DNA of 40,021 nucleotides. It comes from Sistotremastrum niveocremeum HHB9708 (taxonomy: Eukaryota > Basidiomycota > Agaricomycetes > Sistotremastrales > Sistotremastraceae). Below are positions 1 through 11,452 of the stretch, piece after piece. The number at the start of each line of letters is the position of its first letter. Position 1 is the stretch's first letter. The stretch is taken from the NCBI GenBank assembly GCA_001630475.1, contig KV419439.1, forward strand, positions 5,100 to 45,120. Direction: 5' to 3'. Under the pieces are notes generated by a model. It ran no database searches, was not told where the DNA came from, and saw only the letters and a program-made list of their open reading frames with translations. The translations under genes were made by a program, and so were the position numbers.

Positions 1-32
1 CGCTAGAGGATCCGCCGATTCACCTAATACGG

Positions 33-2800
33 CTATGGGGCTCGGCTAGACTTCTCCCGCCCGGCCATCGGCCTCTGTACCGTCATATTCCCACAATAAG
101 ACGATGTCGACCCTGGCCCTCCGCTTCCAAACTCTGGCGAAAACGGCCGTTGTCCAACTCGAATATTCACGGCCTTGGCTGCAGGCACCCGCAACGGCAC
201 AGGCGCAGAAGGGGACATCGTCATCGTTGCATTCTGTTCCGTCTTTGACGATTCCATAAATGTCGAGTGAATTGAAGAGTCTGACAGCCCCCGCCTCAAG
301 GTCCGCACGACAGGTGACGGCGCGTCCACCTTTTTGGAAATTACGTGCCAGGGCTCGCCGTTCAGCACCGCTGCGGATGCGTTTCGCGATCCGGCAAATA
401 TTCCGCGCACGTCGCCTAGTCCACTAGGGCGCATAGGCACAAAGCCCTGTCGTAGACTCGATGCAATAGAGGCTGGACTAGCCGCAGTGGCATTGTGGCC
501 TCGGATTCCCACACCTGCAAACTCCACATTGACAGTTGTCGTCGAAGCTCCCAGAGCAGGCCCAAGTTTCGGTGCAAGTCTTCCCAAAGGTGTCGGTGAC
601 CTCATGATAGCATTCCTTCGCAGACTGCCAGCATCAGGATTAGATTTTCGCCCTTCATCCGTCCCAGCGGGCGAACTGCTGCCGGCAAATAGTTTTGACA
701 GCGGCCCCATCCAACTCTGGTTCTGACTTTGAGGCGTCGAGGGTCCTTTACCAGCTAGATTCAAATCCGAATCATTAACGCGGATCCTCATCTCCCCCAG
801 TTCATCAAAGGTGTTCTTGATGAAACCCATCAGCCCTCGCCATTCCTTCTTCGAAATCCATGCCCCGGATTCGTCCACAATCTTGAACTCATATCGGAGT
901 TTGTCGACCTCGACCAAGATGCCCCCCACACTCGATCGTGATACGTGTGCAATATCAGCTCCGTCTAGCAGATGTTGACGTTTGAGTCGCTCGCTCAAAG
1001 AAGGAACGTCGCAATGCACGAGTCGCGATAGAAGGCCATTTACGCGCTCAATTAGAGCGCCTAGTGATGTTGCTGATTCAGCTCTCGATGATCCTTGGCT
1101 AAATTGGGAGATCTCAGGTTCTGACAACCGTGGGGAAGTTGCACCGGACCACCAAGGTTCCGTTTGCACTCCCTTCGAATGCAGAGGGGGAGAATGTTGG
1201 TGATTTGATGAATAGTAAGGAAGTGGTCGGGGTTGACGAAGTGGCGAAGGGGCTTGTATGGGGGATAGTGGTCGTAACGAAGACTCTGGAGTGAGAACTC
1301 CCTGGTCGAGTCTCCATTCACTAACTCGCATGTCATCCTGTGCTGTAATCAGGATACTAAATCCGACAGAATGATATGGCTCTTACCCTGCATGGCGAGC
1401 TTTCTCTGGCTAATCTCCGGTGACTCGATCGCCGCGACAGCTCGTGCAATGGAGATAGCACACGAGGGACGTAGTGAGTCGGCAAAGAAGAGGAAGGAGT
1501 CCAACTGGAAGATGCTGTTCCCAGATCTGCAAGAAAAATGAGTATAGTATGCATACGCAAAATAGTATGTGTACCTTCGTAGTCAGCTCCAAATCTAGGC
1601 ACGACGATACTGGGGCCCTCTTCGACCTCCTCTCGAATCGCTCTAACTTCCTCACGAGCATCGTGCAGTAGTTTCTGCATTTCGGAGCTTTCCAATCTAA
1701 GCTGCTCATTCTCCTTCACCAATGTTTCCAAAACATGGGTGGTCTCGATAGAATGGAGTTCATTCGATTGACTCAACTACATACCGTTAGATTTGTTTAT
1801 ATTTGCCGAGTTAATGAAGGAACATACCGAAAGCTGCAGCGCCTCCAAACGGGTCTTTGCATGCGTCAAGACCTTCTCGGACAGATCTTGAATGCCTAGG
1901 ACCTGCGATTCTCTCTTTGCTCTCTCCCTCTCACGTTCATGCCGCAGTCTTTCCACGTCAGTCCGCATCTTGCTCATCCTATCAGTCACGCTTGAGAGTC
2001 TTCCCTCCAGACTTCGAGACCTATGTGCTTCTTGATCTCGTTCCTACATTTCAGACGGAGAGGGTCAGTTGTTTCTTGCGACCGCGGGATATGATCGAAC
2101 CTGTCTGAGATCATCATTCTCCTGCTGAAGCAATCTGAGCCTCTCGTCCAGCGTAGCAGACCGTGCTTGGAGTAGAGTCAGTCGCGATAGCTGACTTCGT
2201 GTCTCTTCCAGTTCTTGCAGCACGGTCCGATGTGAAGCCTCTGTAAGTTCCGCATTTGCGAGCGCATGAGTTAAGGTCTAGCCAGTGAGATATTAAATGA
2301 AAGCCTGGAAGAATCGAAGAAATGAGCGGACCTTGCGAAGCGACCTGTTCTCGGCTGTGAGGTCCGTGACACGATCCTCTACCGTGGTGTCTGAGGAGAG
2401 AGACCTCGACAAGGTTTCGGCGGCATGATCACTCTAACAATAAAAGAAGTCATTGATAACGTGTTTGGGTTAAGAATGAGGGTCTTACTTCAATAGATTG
2501 GGATGGTTCGTGTTGTTTCTGGACGAATTGCTCGTGGCGTTCCAACAACGCTTGTCCAACCTTTCGACTCCTTCAATACATTTGATAATGCCACACGCTA
2601 AATCCACTCACTTGAGCAGCAAGAACCAGCCTACTCTCAAGTTTCGCCTTCAACGCCAACCAAGCTTTAACATTCTCGCACTCAGCGCGTTGACAACAGC
2701 AAGACAAGGCGCGAGGATCGGGTGTTGGTGGACGCGAGAACAACGTCAAAGCTGAAGTAAGATGATCGATAGAGTCGCCTATTTGAAGGTCTAAATCCAT
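33..2800 (-). CDS. large coiled-coil protein of unknown function (8 exons)
   Basis: Predicted 800-aa protein. Exons on the minus strand: 2800-2612, 2560-2489, 2433-2332, 2277-2101, 2043-1828, 1776-1575, 1526-1387 and 1337-33; all junctions are GT-AG and keep frame. Residues ~40-340 are rich in Glu, Arg, Leu and Gln with heptad-like spacing and form a long coiled coil. The middle is Ser/Pro-rich. A compact region around residues 445-560 (starting SLGALIERVNGLLSRL) looks folded and may be the conserved core. The tail is a low-complexity Ser/Pro/Gly/Arg stretch. The start at 2800 gives an acidic first exon; an in-frame ATG lies upstream at 2983 but would add an atypical leader. No enzyme motif, signal peptide or membrane segment is visible. 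A cytoskeletal or scaffold role is only a guess from the coiled coil. It is divergent from Isy1, with 213 bp between start codons. Confidence 0.8.
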
Positions 2801-3013
2801 GTGTGCAGGGTATAGGTATGTGCTGTAGGTGTACGGTGAGGTGGAGGCACAGGAGGTGAATGGTTCGTTTATGAGCTTGGGAACGGGGAAGAGACGCCCA
2901 ACTTGGACGTAATTGCGGGCATTTGCCACGTGAACTTTCCGTTTTGAGCCATCGGCACGGCTCATCGGCTTTGTCTCTTTCAACTCCGATCCGTAACCGT
3001 TCCTTCATCCACC

Positions 3014-4215
3014 ATGGCAAGTTCTTTCAACGTACTGGACTGTACGATTACTGATGGTTAGAATAGGCTCGTAATGAGGAAAAGGCACAGTCTATGCTCT
3101 ACCGCTTCCGTGAAGCCCAGGCTGCCGAGCTTGGGCTGGGGACGAGAGCAGATCGCAGGCCACGAATGGCGAGTGCTTGCAAGTCGCTTAGGGAATGTGA
3201 GCGATGGAGAGGAGAAATATTGAGAGAGATCAGTCGAAAGGTTTCTAAGATTCAAGATGGTCTGTTCCTTTCCTTTCTGATGTGAATTTACAAATGACGG
3301 TGTTCGTTCAGCTGGTTTGTCGGATTATGAAGTGCGAGACCTGAACGATGAAATCAACAAGCTCTTGCGCGAGAAACGGCATTGGGAGAATCAGATTGTT
3401 GCCTTGGGCGGTGCCAACTATCGACGAAATGTGGCTATGCTTGATGATGACGGGAAGGAAGTCCCTGGGACGAAGGGTTACAAGTACGCCCTGCGTTACG
3501 TCCCCGTCGAACGACCCTAATTGGTTTGCAGGTACTTTGGTCGAGCAAAAGAATTGCCTGGTGTCAAGGAACTCTTCCAAAGCCGGAAGAAAGAGGAAGA
3601 AGAAGAAGACGCGATCTACCAGTACTACAAAAAGTTCACAAATCAAGGACCGGAATACTTTGGTGACTTGGATGAGAAAGACGAGGAACTTCTGAAATAC
3701 GAGCGGGAAGCTGAAGAAAATGGTGCCTTTGTTCTCATGTCATGGTTGATGATACTGACACTTGTACAGATTGGGAGGAAGCTTGGACAAACGCTAGAGG
3801 CGCAATGGGTCTTCCGCCTGGCGAAATTCCTCCTGTACCCCGAACCAAATCCTCGACGCCTCCAAAACTTCCCTCATCTGACGCTCCTCGGGAGTCCAAA
3901 AGGAAAGCACCTGCGGACGACGAAGAGAAGGGAGAAGCACCAGAGCAAGAGCAGTCAAAGAGACAAAAGACTGATTCGGCTGCTCCATCCGCTCCTCAGG
4001 CCGATCAGCAGGATCCTGCCTTCCAGAGTGCCGTCGCCATAGCCTCATATATCCCATTCCTCAGCCCTGAGGAGCTGTTGCCGCCAAAACTGCCTACTCG
4101 TGAGGAAATGGAGCAGGTTTTACTGGAATTACGCAAGAGGGCATTGGTAGAGGAATATTTTGGAGAAGAGAACCAGGAGAACCAGACCCCTCAAGCCAAA
4201 GCTTTGGTTGTATGA
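3014..4215 (+). CDS. ISY1: pre-mRNA splicing factor Isy1
   Basis: Predicted 334-aa Isy1 orthologue, a subunit of the Prp19/NTC-associated spliceosome that acts in the nucleus during the catalytic steps. Exons: 3014-3016, 3067-3259, 3312-3483, 3532-3722, 3770-4215. The N-terminus MARNEEKAQSMLYRFREAQ is the family signature. It is followed by the conserved CERWRGEILREI and the LSDYEVRDLNDEINKL region, GYKYFGRAKELPGV, and DWEEAWTNARGAMG. The C-terminus is a Lys/Glu/Pro-rich tail typical of fungal members. Exon 1 codes only the ATG; the family N-terminus is restored if intron 1 (3017-3066) uses a GC-AG border (GCAAGT...TAG). The ATG sits in a good context (CCACCATGG). The gene converges on the U5-40K gene. 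Confidence 0.95.
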
Positions 4216-4272
4216 ACTCATGTACATTAATTGTAACAATCTGATACACTAATGAATACTTTTATTACATCA

Positions 4273-5569
4273 TTATATACCGATACCAGGTTCGATCTCT
4301 CCGAGTAACATGGTGTAGTCTTTGCTGCCCGTCAAAACTATAGTGAAGGATGAGCCATTGAACAGCTTGCGATGGAGAAATGCACGTACCAATAGGCTCC
4401 TTGGGATGGAAGTCCACAGCCATGACAGTGCCTTTGTGACCAGGCAGCTTGTATAATATCCGTCCACTTTCAACGTCCCAGATCGTCACCGTTCTGTCTG
4501 AGCCACCGACAGCAACCCTTCTGCCACCATCGTCTTTACTCCATGCACCGCGTAACAAAGCATTCTCAAACCCAGCAGATACACCTGTCAAAACGCGATG
4601 TATACGAGTAGGATTAGGTGCGAAGGGCCGAACGTCGTGGATAATGGTTTGCGATGAGAGGGAAGGCGACAATAAGAATTGACCGTTGGGTGATAACGAT
4701 AGTGAGGTAGGAGTATCGGTATGACCGCCAAGCGATTCCTTCCACAGCTCTCCTTTTCTCAAGTCGAAGATATGGATCTCATTATCCAACGCCCCGACAA
4801 AGACATGCGTTCCATCTGCACTCCAGCAAACACTCGTCACGGGACATCCGAAATCATACGTTGCGACAGGAGCTTTCTTCCCTTCATCGCTCTCCTCCCA
4901 AATCTTCAAAAAGCCGTCGTCACCGCCAGTCGCGAGAAGTTCGACGCCTGCTGCTCCTGCGATTGTCCGGTCGAGAGAATTGATCACTCCTCGGTGAGCA
5001 CGAATCTTCCGCGATCGAGTTCCCGTGGTAAGGTCGGTCATAATTAGGAGACCGTCGGCGCCGACAGTGTAGAGTTGTGAGCTGGTGAGGGACCATTGAA
5101 GGTCGGTGATGGCGGTTTTGTGGACGTTAGTGAGGAAACCATAGTTCGTCGTGGGGGGATATGTTCTCCATAATGCTTTGAGACAAAAGAATGTGAGCCA
5201 CCGAGTAGAAGTATAGATTGAGAGGGCACGTACATACGCAACGGTCAGTCGAGCACGCTGCAATGTTCTGTCCTGTGGGATCAAATCTGCAACTCAAAAT
5301 TTCGCCCTGCATTACATTTCCCAGTTACTTCAACCATTCTGTAGGACTCGAAGCCGCGTATAACTCACTCCATGTGCACCAGCCAAACTGACAATGGGAG
5401 CTTCGAGCGAAGACGTGCGTTTGACGGTTCGAATCAGCCCTTTCTGCTTATCATCGTTCCCAGACGAGATAGCGATCAATTGCTGCTGAGGGCCTGCCGG
5501 AGAATCCTCTCGAGCGCGCTTTGTGAGGGATGTTGAGACGCCAGGAGGGGTGCCAGGTCTTTTGGACAT
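4273..5569 (-). CDS. SNRNP40: U5 snRNP 40 kDa-type WD40 protein (Cwf17/Spf38 family)
   Basis: Predicted 374-aa WD-repeat protein. Exons: 5569-5369, 5306-5234, 5175-4390, 4337-4273. The basic N-terminus (MSKRPGTPPG, KRAREDSP), the LIRTVKRTSSLEAPIVSLAGAHGGE entry (residues ~45-70) and the last blade with EPI-VLTGSKDYTMLLGEI match the U5-40K/Cwf17 family (human protein 357 aa). Seven WD blades can be traced, for example LKIWEE, HIFDLR and VTIWDVESG. It serves as a beta-propeller scaffold in the U5 snRNP and activated spliceosome. Exon 2 ends at GTACGT rather than the nearby GTATGT, because only that choice keeps the blade in frame (RCV-SLWRTYPP). Its stop codon is 57 bp from that of Isy1. Confidence 0.93.
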
Positions 5570-6223
5570 GCTCGACGAGTGAATGCCAAATGGCCAAGTT
5601 CGTCGATGTACACAAGTGAAAACACAGTGTGTTGGCGTCTTTTCTTCAACGCTCTGCGGGGCTGGCTGCATCTATACCTCCCTCACTATCACTCGTCTAT
5701 CTGGACCTGAGGCTGGGGAGGTGACTCTTCTGTTGATGAATTTATGCTCTATCATCTTCGAACAGTTTTGCTGATCTTTACTTCGGGTGTCTATGCATGC
5801 TTCGCGTTCGACGCCCCTCCAAGGCTCCAACTTCGTGACACTCCTCATTTCTGTCTGTTATACAGAGGGTGCTGAAGTCGTTAGGGACCAGAGAAACTAG
5901 TGAATACGCCTCTGAGACAAGACTCTCCCGTGCACCTCTTTCTGTACTCGAACTTGCTTCCGCTAACCTCTGTCATTCCTGATATAACATATTTCTGACA
6001 TCTACCAGTCAAAATCGCACAGCTTTAAAATGATAGATCGAGTTGAATGGTTTCAAGATGCGTATAATGATGGTTTCGCGACATGTAAGTGACTGGGCTA
6101 GTAAGAGATGTACCATATTATGTTAGAGGAGGAACGTCGCGCAGCCAAGAAGCCGATACGAAAAGAGGGCCAATCTGCAGCGAGGACGCAACAGCTTGGG
6201 ATTGAAGGAAGTCTGGAGCGAGA
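5570..6223. other. intergenic, no supported gene
   Basis: Upstream region of the U5-40K gene. A short ATG-led stretch near 6030-6083 (MIDRVEWFQDAYNDGFAT) ends at a good GTAAGT donor, but every acceptor I tried downstream (TTAG near 6125) creates an immediate stop, so I do not call it a gene. A 47-codon open stretch rich in Glu, Arg and Lys lies at about 6127-6270 in another frame. Confidence 0.4.
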
Positions 6224-6683
6224 ATGGGGAATGAGCAGCCAACGTCCCATGAGAAACTCGAGCTGCTGAACGATGAGTTAGTCAAGTGCAGCAAAAGATG
6301 ATACTGACATGTCGAAAAGGAAAAGTCCATCCCCTCGCTGGCGTCGGTGGATGGACAGTCAAACTCAGACAGTGTCGGAGCTGCTGCCAGTGCTGAAGAT
6401 GCCGGCGTCGAGTCAAGAGCTCATTCATTGTCAGCGTTTGCATGGCGAAGAAGTGCAGACAGGATTGATGTTGTCAAAGTCAGCGACGCTGCGCTATTCC
6501 GGTTGATGAGAGAAGTCGGCAAATCGAACTCAGGGCAGCAGAGTGCGAAAGGTGTGTGGGGCCATATATGGTCTTGTTTGGTCGACCTCCTTGCGCTCGT
6601 CGTCGTCAAAGGCTCAAAGTCTGACACTTTTGGAAAACCCCAGTCTGCCTACACCCGTTGACAAGCCCGTTGAAGACAAGTGA
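6224..6683 (+). CDS. small hypothetical protein (3 exons)
   Basis: Tentative 120-aa protein, not recognised. Exons: 6224-6280, 6320-6553, 6612-6683. The model starts MGNEQPTSHEKLELLNDEL and continues into a Ser/Ala-rich segment, a short basic and hydrophobic segment (FAWRRSADRIDVVKVSDAALF) and a proline-containing tail ending PTPVDKPVEDK. Intron 1 is only 39 nt with a good ACTGAC branch site; intron 2 starts at a weak GTGTGG donor. The tail reading appears only when intron 2 is removed, and the composition there looks coding. No domain, signal or membrane segment is visible. It may have further upstream exons, or be a decaying gene. Confidence 0.35.
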
Positions 6684-6958
6684 GTGTGCCGAACTCCGAC
6701 GTCGTTGCTTCCGGGACAAACAAGCGCCTGCGTCTCCCCTTCCTATTGTCGCTCCCGTTGCCTTGCTCGTCGCCACCACGAGCACACCAGCATACCAACT
6801 AAAACATGTTCTTAGAATTTCAAGTGTCCCCATTTGCCGGACTCTCTTGTCTTGCTTTACAATTTCTCGGTCTTGCTTACCCCCTTGGTCATCTCAACTT
6901 GGGTCACATGCGCTGTTTCGCTCTACGATTCTCTATGAAAGGCTGCTGGTTTTTTGAA

Positions 6959-7310
6959 CTCCGTTCTTTCCATCTTGTCCCCATTCCTTCACTTGACCAC
7001 TACCCAGTGGTCGAGTGTGAGCGCGCCCCGTCAACGGGATAAAAGAGAGGCCGGGCCAAAAGCCATAAGCAGCTGCGCCCATCCCACCCTGGCCAACTTT
7101 GTTGGCTTGTAGATGCGATAAAGGTGGTCGTAGTCGTCCTCGAGTGCTCTGGATGCCGTCAGACTTCATTGTCTGGGCCATGCAAAAGCTAGGCTTGGGA
7201 GTGGGGCCAGTGCGCAACGTTGTCTCTCGATAAGTATCTTGTATTCTCAGTCTTACTTTCTTACTCACCAAGTTCTAGATATGTACTCTCAACCGACCAC
7301 CTGCTGCAAG
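6959..7310. repeat. tandem repeat unit A (~352 bp) with conserved structured core
   Basis: First of two adjacent related units. The core (about 6993-7221) is nearly identical to the matching part of unit B, while the flanks are only loosely similar. Inside lie a perfect hairpin (GACCACT-ACCC-AGTGGTC near 6993-7010), a CAGAC/GTCTG stem and a CCAAC/GTTGG stem. No reading frame is shared intact between the copies, because a small indel shifts the minus-strand frame. Confidence 0.75.
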
Positions 7311-7662
7311 CTCCGCTCTTCCCATCTCATCCCCACTCCCTCATTCGACCACTACCCAGTGGTCGAGTGTGAGCGCGCCCCGTCAACGGGATAAAAGAGA
7401 GGCCGGGCCAAAAGCCATAAGCAACTGCGCCCATCCCACCCTGGCCAACTTTGTTGGCTTGTAGATGCGATAAAGGTGGTCGTAGTCGTCCTCGAGTGCT
7501 CTGACTATGCCGTCAGACTTGATCGTCTGGGCCACGCAACAGCCAGGCTTGGGAGTGGGGCCAGCGCGCAACGTTCTCTTTTGATAAGTCTTTTTTCTTG
7601 TGTTCTCAATCTTCCGTTCTAACTCGCCAATCTCTAGCCTCGCTGGCATGTGCATTCAACCG
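7311..7662. repeat. tandem repeat unit B (~352 bp) with conserved structured core
   Basis: Second unit, offset 352 bp from unit A. The core at about 7345-7575 differs from unit A by a few substitutions and one indel (GGATGCC versus GACTATGCC). The hairpin at its start is extended by a TCG/CGA pair. A T6 run at about 7588-7593 follows the core and could end a Pol III transcript on the plus strand; unit A lacks it. A degenerate third start with a different hairpin (GACGA...TCGTC) may follow near 7706. Confidence 0.72.
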
Positions 7663-9884
7663 GCCGCCCAATACCACCATACATCTTTCCTCTTCACTCT
7701 CCCACTTGACGACTCGCAATGCGAATCGTCTTGTGTGGGCTCGTTGTTCTTCGGAACTGTAACTGGCGAGGGTGGAAGCCCGTAATACTAGTGGTTGAGG
7801 TCGTGATGGCTGGGCCTCCGATGCTCCTGCTACGTAGCCACATGAGAGCCCTTCTGCTCCTGGTAAGTGAGCAGGTAACCTAGGTATCGAGAGTGGAGTT
7901 GATGGAGCCTCGTCATTAAGATACATCAAAGCCTTTAAACTTCAAGACCAACCTTGTCTCCCCGACGTCGTCTATCTCTTTACGCTATGCGGTCGGATCT
8001 GTCAGACCTTCCCACTACCACGCGTCTATTTTGATCTATCGTTGGGGAAATGACTTTTGTGTCGGCGAGTCCCTTGATTTATTCTTGTTATCACCTCATA
8101 AACTATCACTTTATATCCATCGGTGGTCTGGTCAGGTAGCCCCAATTTTTTGGTAAGCTATCCGATGAAGATGGCGCGGTCGAGGTAGGATTTGTGCATA
8201 TTATGGATCAAGTGACCACTTTCATAAATAACCAGGTCTATTCTCAACCATTGTGTGCAGGACCAAGGTGTGACTATCTATCGACATTGTAGAATGAACC
8301 GTCGCTGACATCGTATCCTACAGATGGTCCTGAGATGGACACTTTTGCAAGGACGAAGAGCGCCTAATAGCGGAAGGAGGCACTGAGGGGCCTAATGAAG
8401 AATATCTCGTTCAGCATGAGAGGCGTCACCGGCGATCTCTTAATGAATGTCTCTAGCAACCACAAATCCCGCCCCCCTTCGCGACGGAACATCGCTGTGA
8501 CCGCACGCTGAACGGCATTCGTGGAATCGTAGTCGCTCGTTCATCGGCTGCTGGATCGCAAATGAGTGATTGTTCCCTTTTGATGCAAGTTTTGATGTCG
8601 AGAGGCCCTTCAGGACACGACCACAAGCTTCACATGCGCGACTGTTCTGTGCTTCCTCTCGCGCAACACAGAATATTGGACGACTGAAGTCGTGCACGGT
8701 GAACCAAAGAGAAAATATTCATGCCCAAGACTGGAATCTGGCAACGGAAATTCTGAAGCTCCATAAACTCGACAGAATAACCTCAAAGTGAAGATGACTT
8801 GCCCTCGGAAATTGTGCTTCCCTTTCATTATCCCAAGTGGTTGTCACGTTGCTATGTGACGGGCGCTTCTTTGCTGTGACAGCGAGAGTGCAAGAGTCGT
8901 CGCGGTTTCATTCTCCGCTCCCCAGCTCTCTCCCTTACCACTCACTCTGTCGACGGCTACTGTCGTTCAAGACCGACGTTGGGCTCGCTGTCCTCCGGGA
9001 TGAGACAGGAATGGTCGGTCTTCGGACGTCAATGATCTTCTCTAAATCGCGCTGCCGAATGGTGGACGTAGAACGGGGCTTGGTCAACCATTCCTGGAGA
9101 GCTGAGCTGAGTGGGGGCCACATTCCCGCGTCTTGGACGTTTGTTCTTCTCCTTCCGTTCTTTAAGCGGGTCGGGAGTGAACCGGTACTTTGTGGGTGTC
9201 GTGTGTCACGCGACCGGAGAACGTCCTCTCATCGTTGGGCCGGGCTGGCGATGAGAGGCGTCTGACGGATAGATAAGTGTCTTCTCTTCTCTCAACTCAC
9301 AGTTTACTGATGCATTCTATCACAGACGCTCTTTGATATTTCTTCCGTCGTCACTCTAGCCTGAGTGCTAGAGTTGCAATGGGCTGGAGTTTTCGAGTCG
9401 ACAGGTCAGCATCGCCTCCTCCTGCGCTTGACCGACTTACCGTTAAACAGCTCGAGCTTCGCATGCGATGTTTGCTGCTCCTCCTACGTTCTCAATCCAA
9501 GTTCCCTTCGATGCCAAAAATTGATGATCCTAGCATGTTGACCGACCACCTGTGTTGTTTTCATGTCAGGGTCCTGTCCCTTCTCTAACACAATACGACA
9601 TATCTATTACTTGCTCGTTCACATACATGTAGTGAAACTATGAATATATAACATTGAGAACATTGAGCCAGAGTATCATTTCGAAGTTGTGCAATATTTC
9701 TGTCACAGCACAACACCGATTATTCGGCTTCTGAGGCCGAAGCCAAGATCTGAGATTCGGCGCCTGTTGATCCCATTCCGGCAAGTGAACCTCATCCGAA
9801 GCGCTTTCTTGCAATCCATCGACTCTTCGACGTCTGTGCGAGCTGGTTGACACAGGGAATATCGTCTTGCTTCTCTAGAAATCT
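7663..9884. other. intergenic, no supported gene
   Basis: I see no conserved domain or convincing exon chain in this 2.2 kb. Several open stretches of 60-140 codons occur on both strands (for example 8837-9265 plus and 8935-9123 minus). They overlap each other and show no family resemblance, so I treat them as chance or decayed sequence. The last part presumably includes the promoter of the RNF220-like gene. Confidence 0.4.
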
Positions 9885-11452
9885 ATGAGCCAGTCTTCTC
9901 CGTCAAAGTCAGTTGCATTTATCCTTCAAACGCCGTTCTAGTCATTTTGACCGTCGAACTCGTTCAGAGGCAAGAAAAGAGCATTATCTCAGGATTTAAG
10001 CGAGCAGGATACTTCTCATTCGAGGATACCATCTCCAACAACCGAAACACCTGCAAAAAAGTGTCTGTTCTCCTATTGTTCGAGGGCTTTGAATTCGTTC
10101 TTATTTATGGGTTTCAGCGAAGAAGAAAGCGGATACGAGGCCATGTCCTGTCTGCGATGAACCGATTCCTATACGGCTCCTCGCCGCACACCTCGAGTTC
10201 GAGATGAATAAAGTACAAGAGGTCATAGACGCCGTTGGCTCTACATCGGTTCTGCCTGCAGCTCTGGAACTCATCGGTGACTCGAGGTGTGCTCCTTCTC
10301 TTCTCACTGTTGATGATACTCATCAAGAGTGCCGCAGCTTCAGCAGGACGCGTAAAGCACGTAAATCTCATGTCCAACAACCACACATCGATACGGGTGG
10401 TATCGCCACAGACCCCGAACTCGACCCTTCCATCGACCAAGCATCGAAAACTATCCGAACAATCATTCGAAACCGACGTCAGCGGTACACTAAACTCCGA
10501 GATTTCACTCGAGACCTCCTCGACGACCGGAAGAAGATTGGTGCGAGTCGAGGCATGGTGAATGGGGGAGACATCTCGATATGTCCCGTTTGCGAGATGG
10601 AGGTTCCGGGGGATAGGGATGTTGTTGAAGCACATGTTGATGCGTGCATTCTTGGGAGCGTGGAAGCTGAGAGACAGAGGATGGATGATGAGGGGCTGGA
10701 ACAGTACGAGACTGCTGGGGAGACGAGGGTCAGGGTCATCGGCATGACTGGCACACGAGGTACGTTTCAAGGGAAAGAGACGCGCTCTCATTTATTGACG
10801 TATCGAGTAGGCATGGGATTCGATGTTCGTGATTCAACGCAAGTGGATGTGGACGATGAACTCGATATTGACGGCGACGAAGAAGATATGTACGGAGAAG
10901 CACAGTTCACCGAACGAGACGTCATCACGCTGAACGGCAATCATGCTCAAGAAGATGTGGTCATTGACGACGATGAAGACGGCGAATCTGCAGAAAATGC
11001 ACTGCGAATGCTCGTTGCTGCTGGCAAAGGTCCCTCACAGCGTCCCTCTCTGGCCGTCTCAGGAAGTGAACTCGATATTCTCGACTCTGCTATCATTCGA
11101 GCACGCGCTGTCGGGGACAAAGATGCACTCGTGGCTGCCTTGGATCGCAAGATATCTCACTTAGTATGTTCTGCATTCATCGTCCTCACCGTCGTTCTCT
11201 GACCCCAGTTTTCCTCAGGAGACTTCACAAACGCCATCCCCAGGCGTGAATACACCCGTCACCTCCGAAAACGCAGGCACAACCTCGCTATGTCGTATAT
11301 GCATCGAAGTATACACCGAGCCAACCGTCTCTACGGGATGCTGGCACACTTGTTGTCGGGAATGCTGGCTGAGATGTCTAGGCACGACGAAATTATGTCC
11401 TATCTGTAAGAGAATCACATCCGCGAACGAGCTTCGCCGTATATATCTTTAA
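9885..11452 (+). CDS. RNF220-like RING-type E3 ubiquitin ligase
   Basis: Exons: 9885-9907, 9968 to 10060 or 10077, 10118-11163, 11219-11452; about 470 aa. The C-terminus is a RING finger (CRIC, CWHTCC, CRECWLR, CPICK) followed by ITSANELRRIYL, the diagnostic end of the RNF220 family. The N-terminal half has two zinc-binding motifs: CPVCDEPIPIRLLAAH and, further on, CPVCEMEVPGDRDVVEAHVDAC, a C2HC UBZ-like finger. Between them and the RING lie the TYRVGMGFDVRD segment and acidic stretches. Expected role: E2-dependent ubiquitin transfer; the substrate is unknown. Exon 1-2 (MSQSSPSK-GKKRALSQD) suits a nuclear basic N-terminus. One problem: with the obvious 57-nt intron (10061-10117) exons 2 and 3 are one base out of phase; a later donor at 10078 (40-nt intron) restores frame. 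Confidence 0.85.

Noticed and set aside
334-726. 130-codon plus-strand open frame
   Set aside because: Antisense to the last exon of the coiled-coil protein gene; no family resemblance.
6959-7662. Tandem units considered as 5S rRNA, U snRNA, U3, SRP RNA or RNase P RNA
   Set aside because: Compared by memory with their conserved boxes; none matched on either strand.
8837-9265. 142-codon open frame with basic, hydrophobic product
   Set aside because: Overlapped by another open frame on the minus strand; no splice structure, no domain, and high GC makes long chance frames likely.
10114-10791. 225-codon minus-strand open frame
   Set aside because: Lies opposite exon 3 of the RNF220-like gene, whose zinc fingers and RING decide the true strand.
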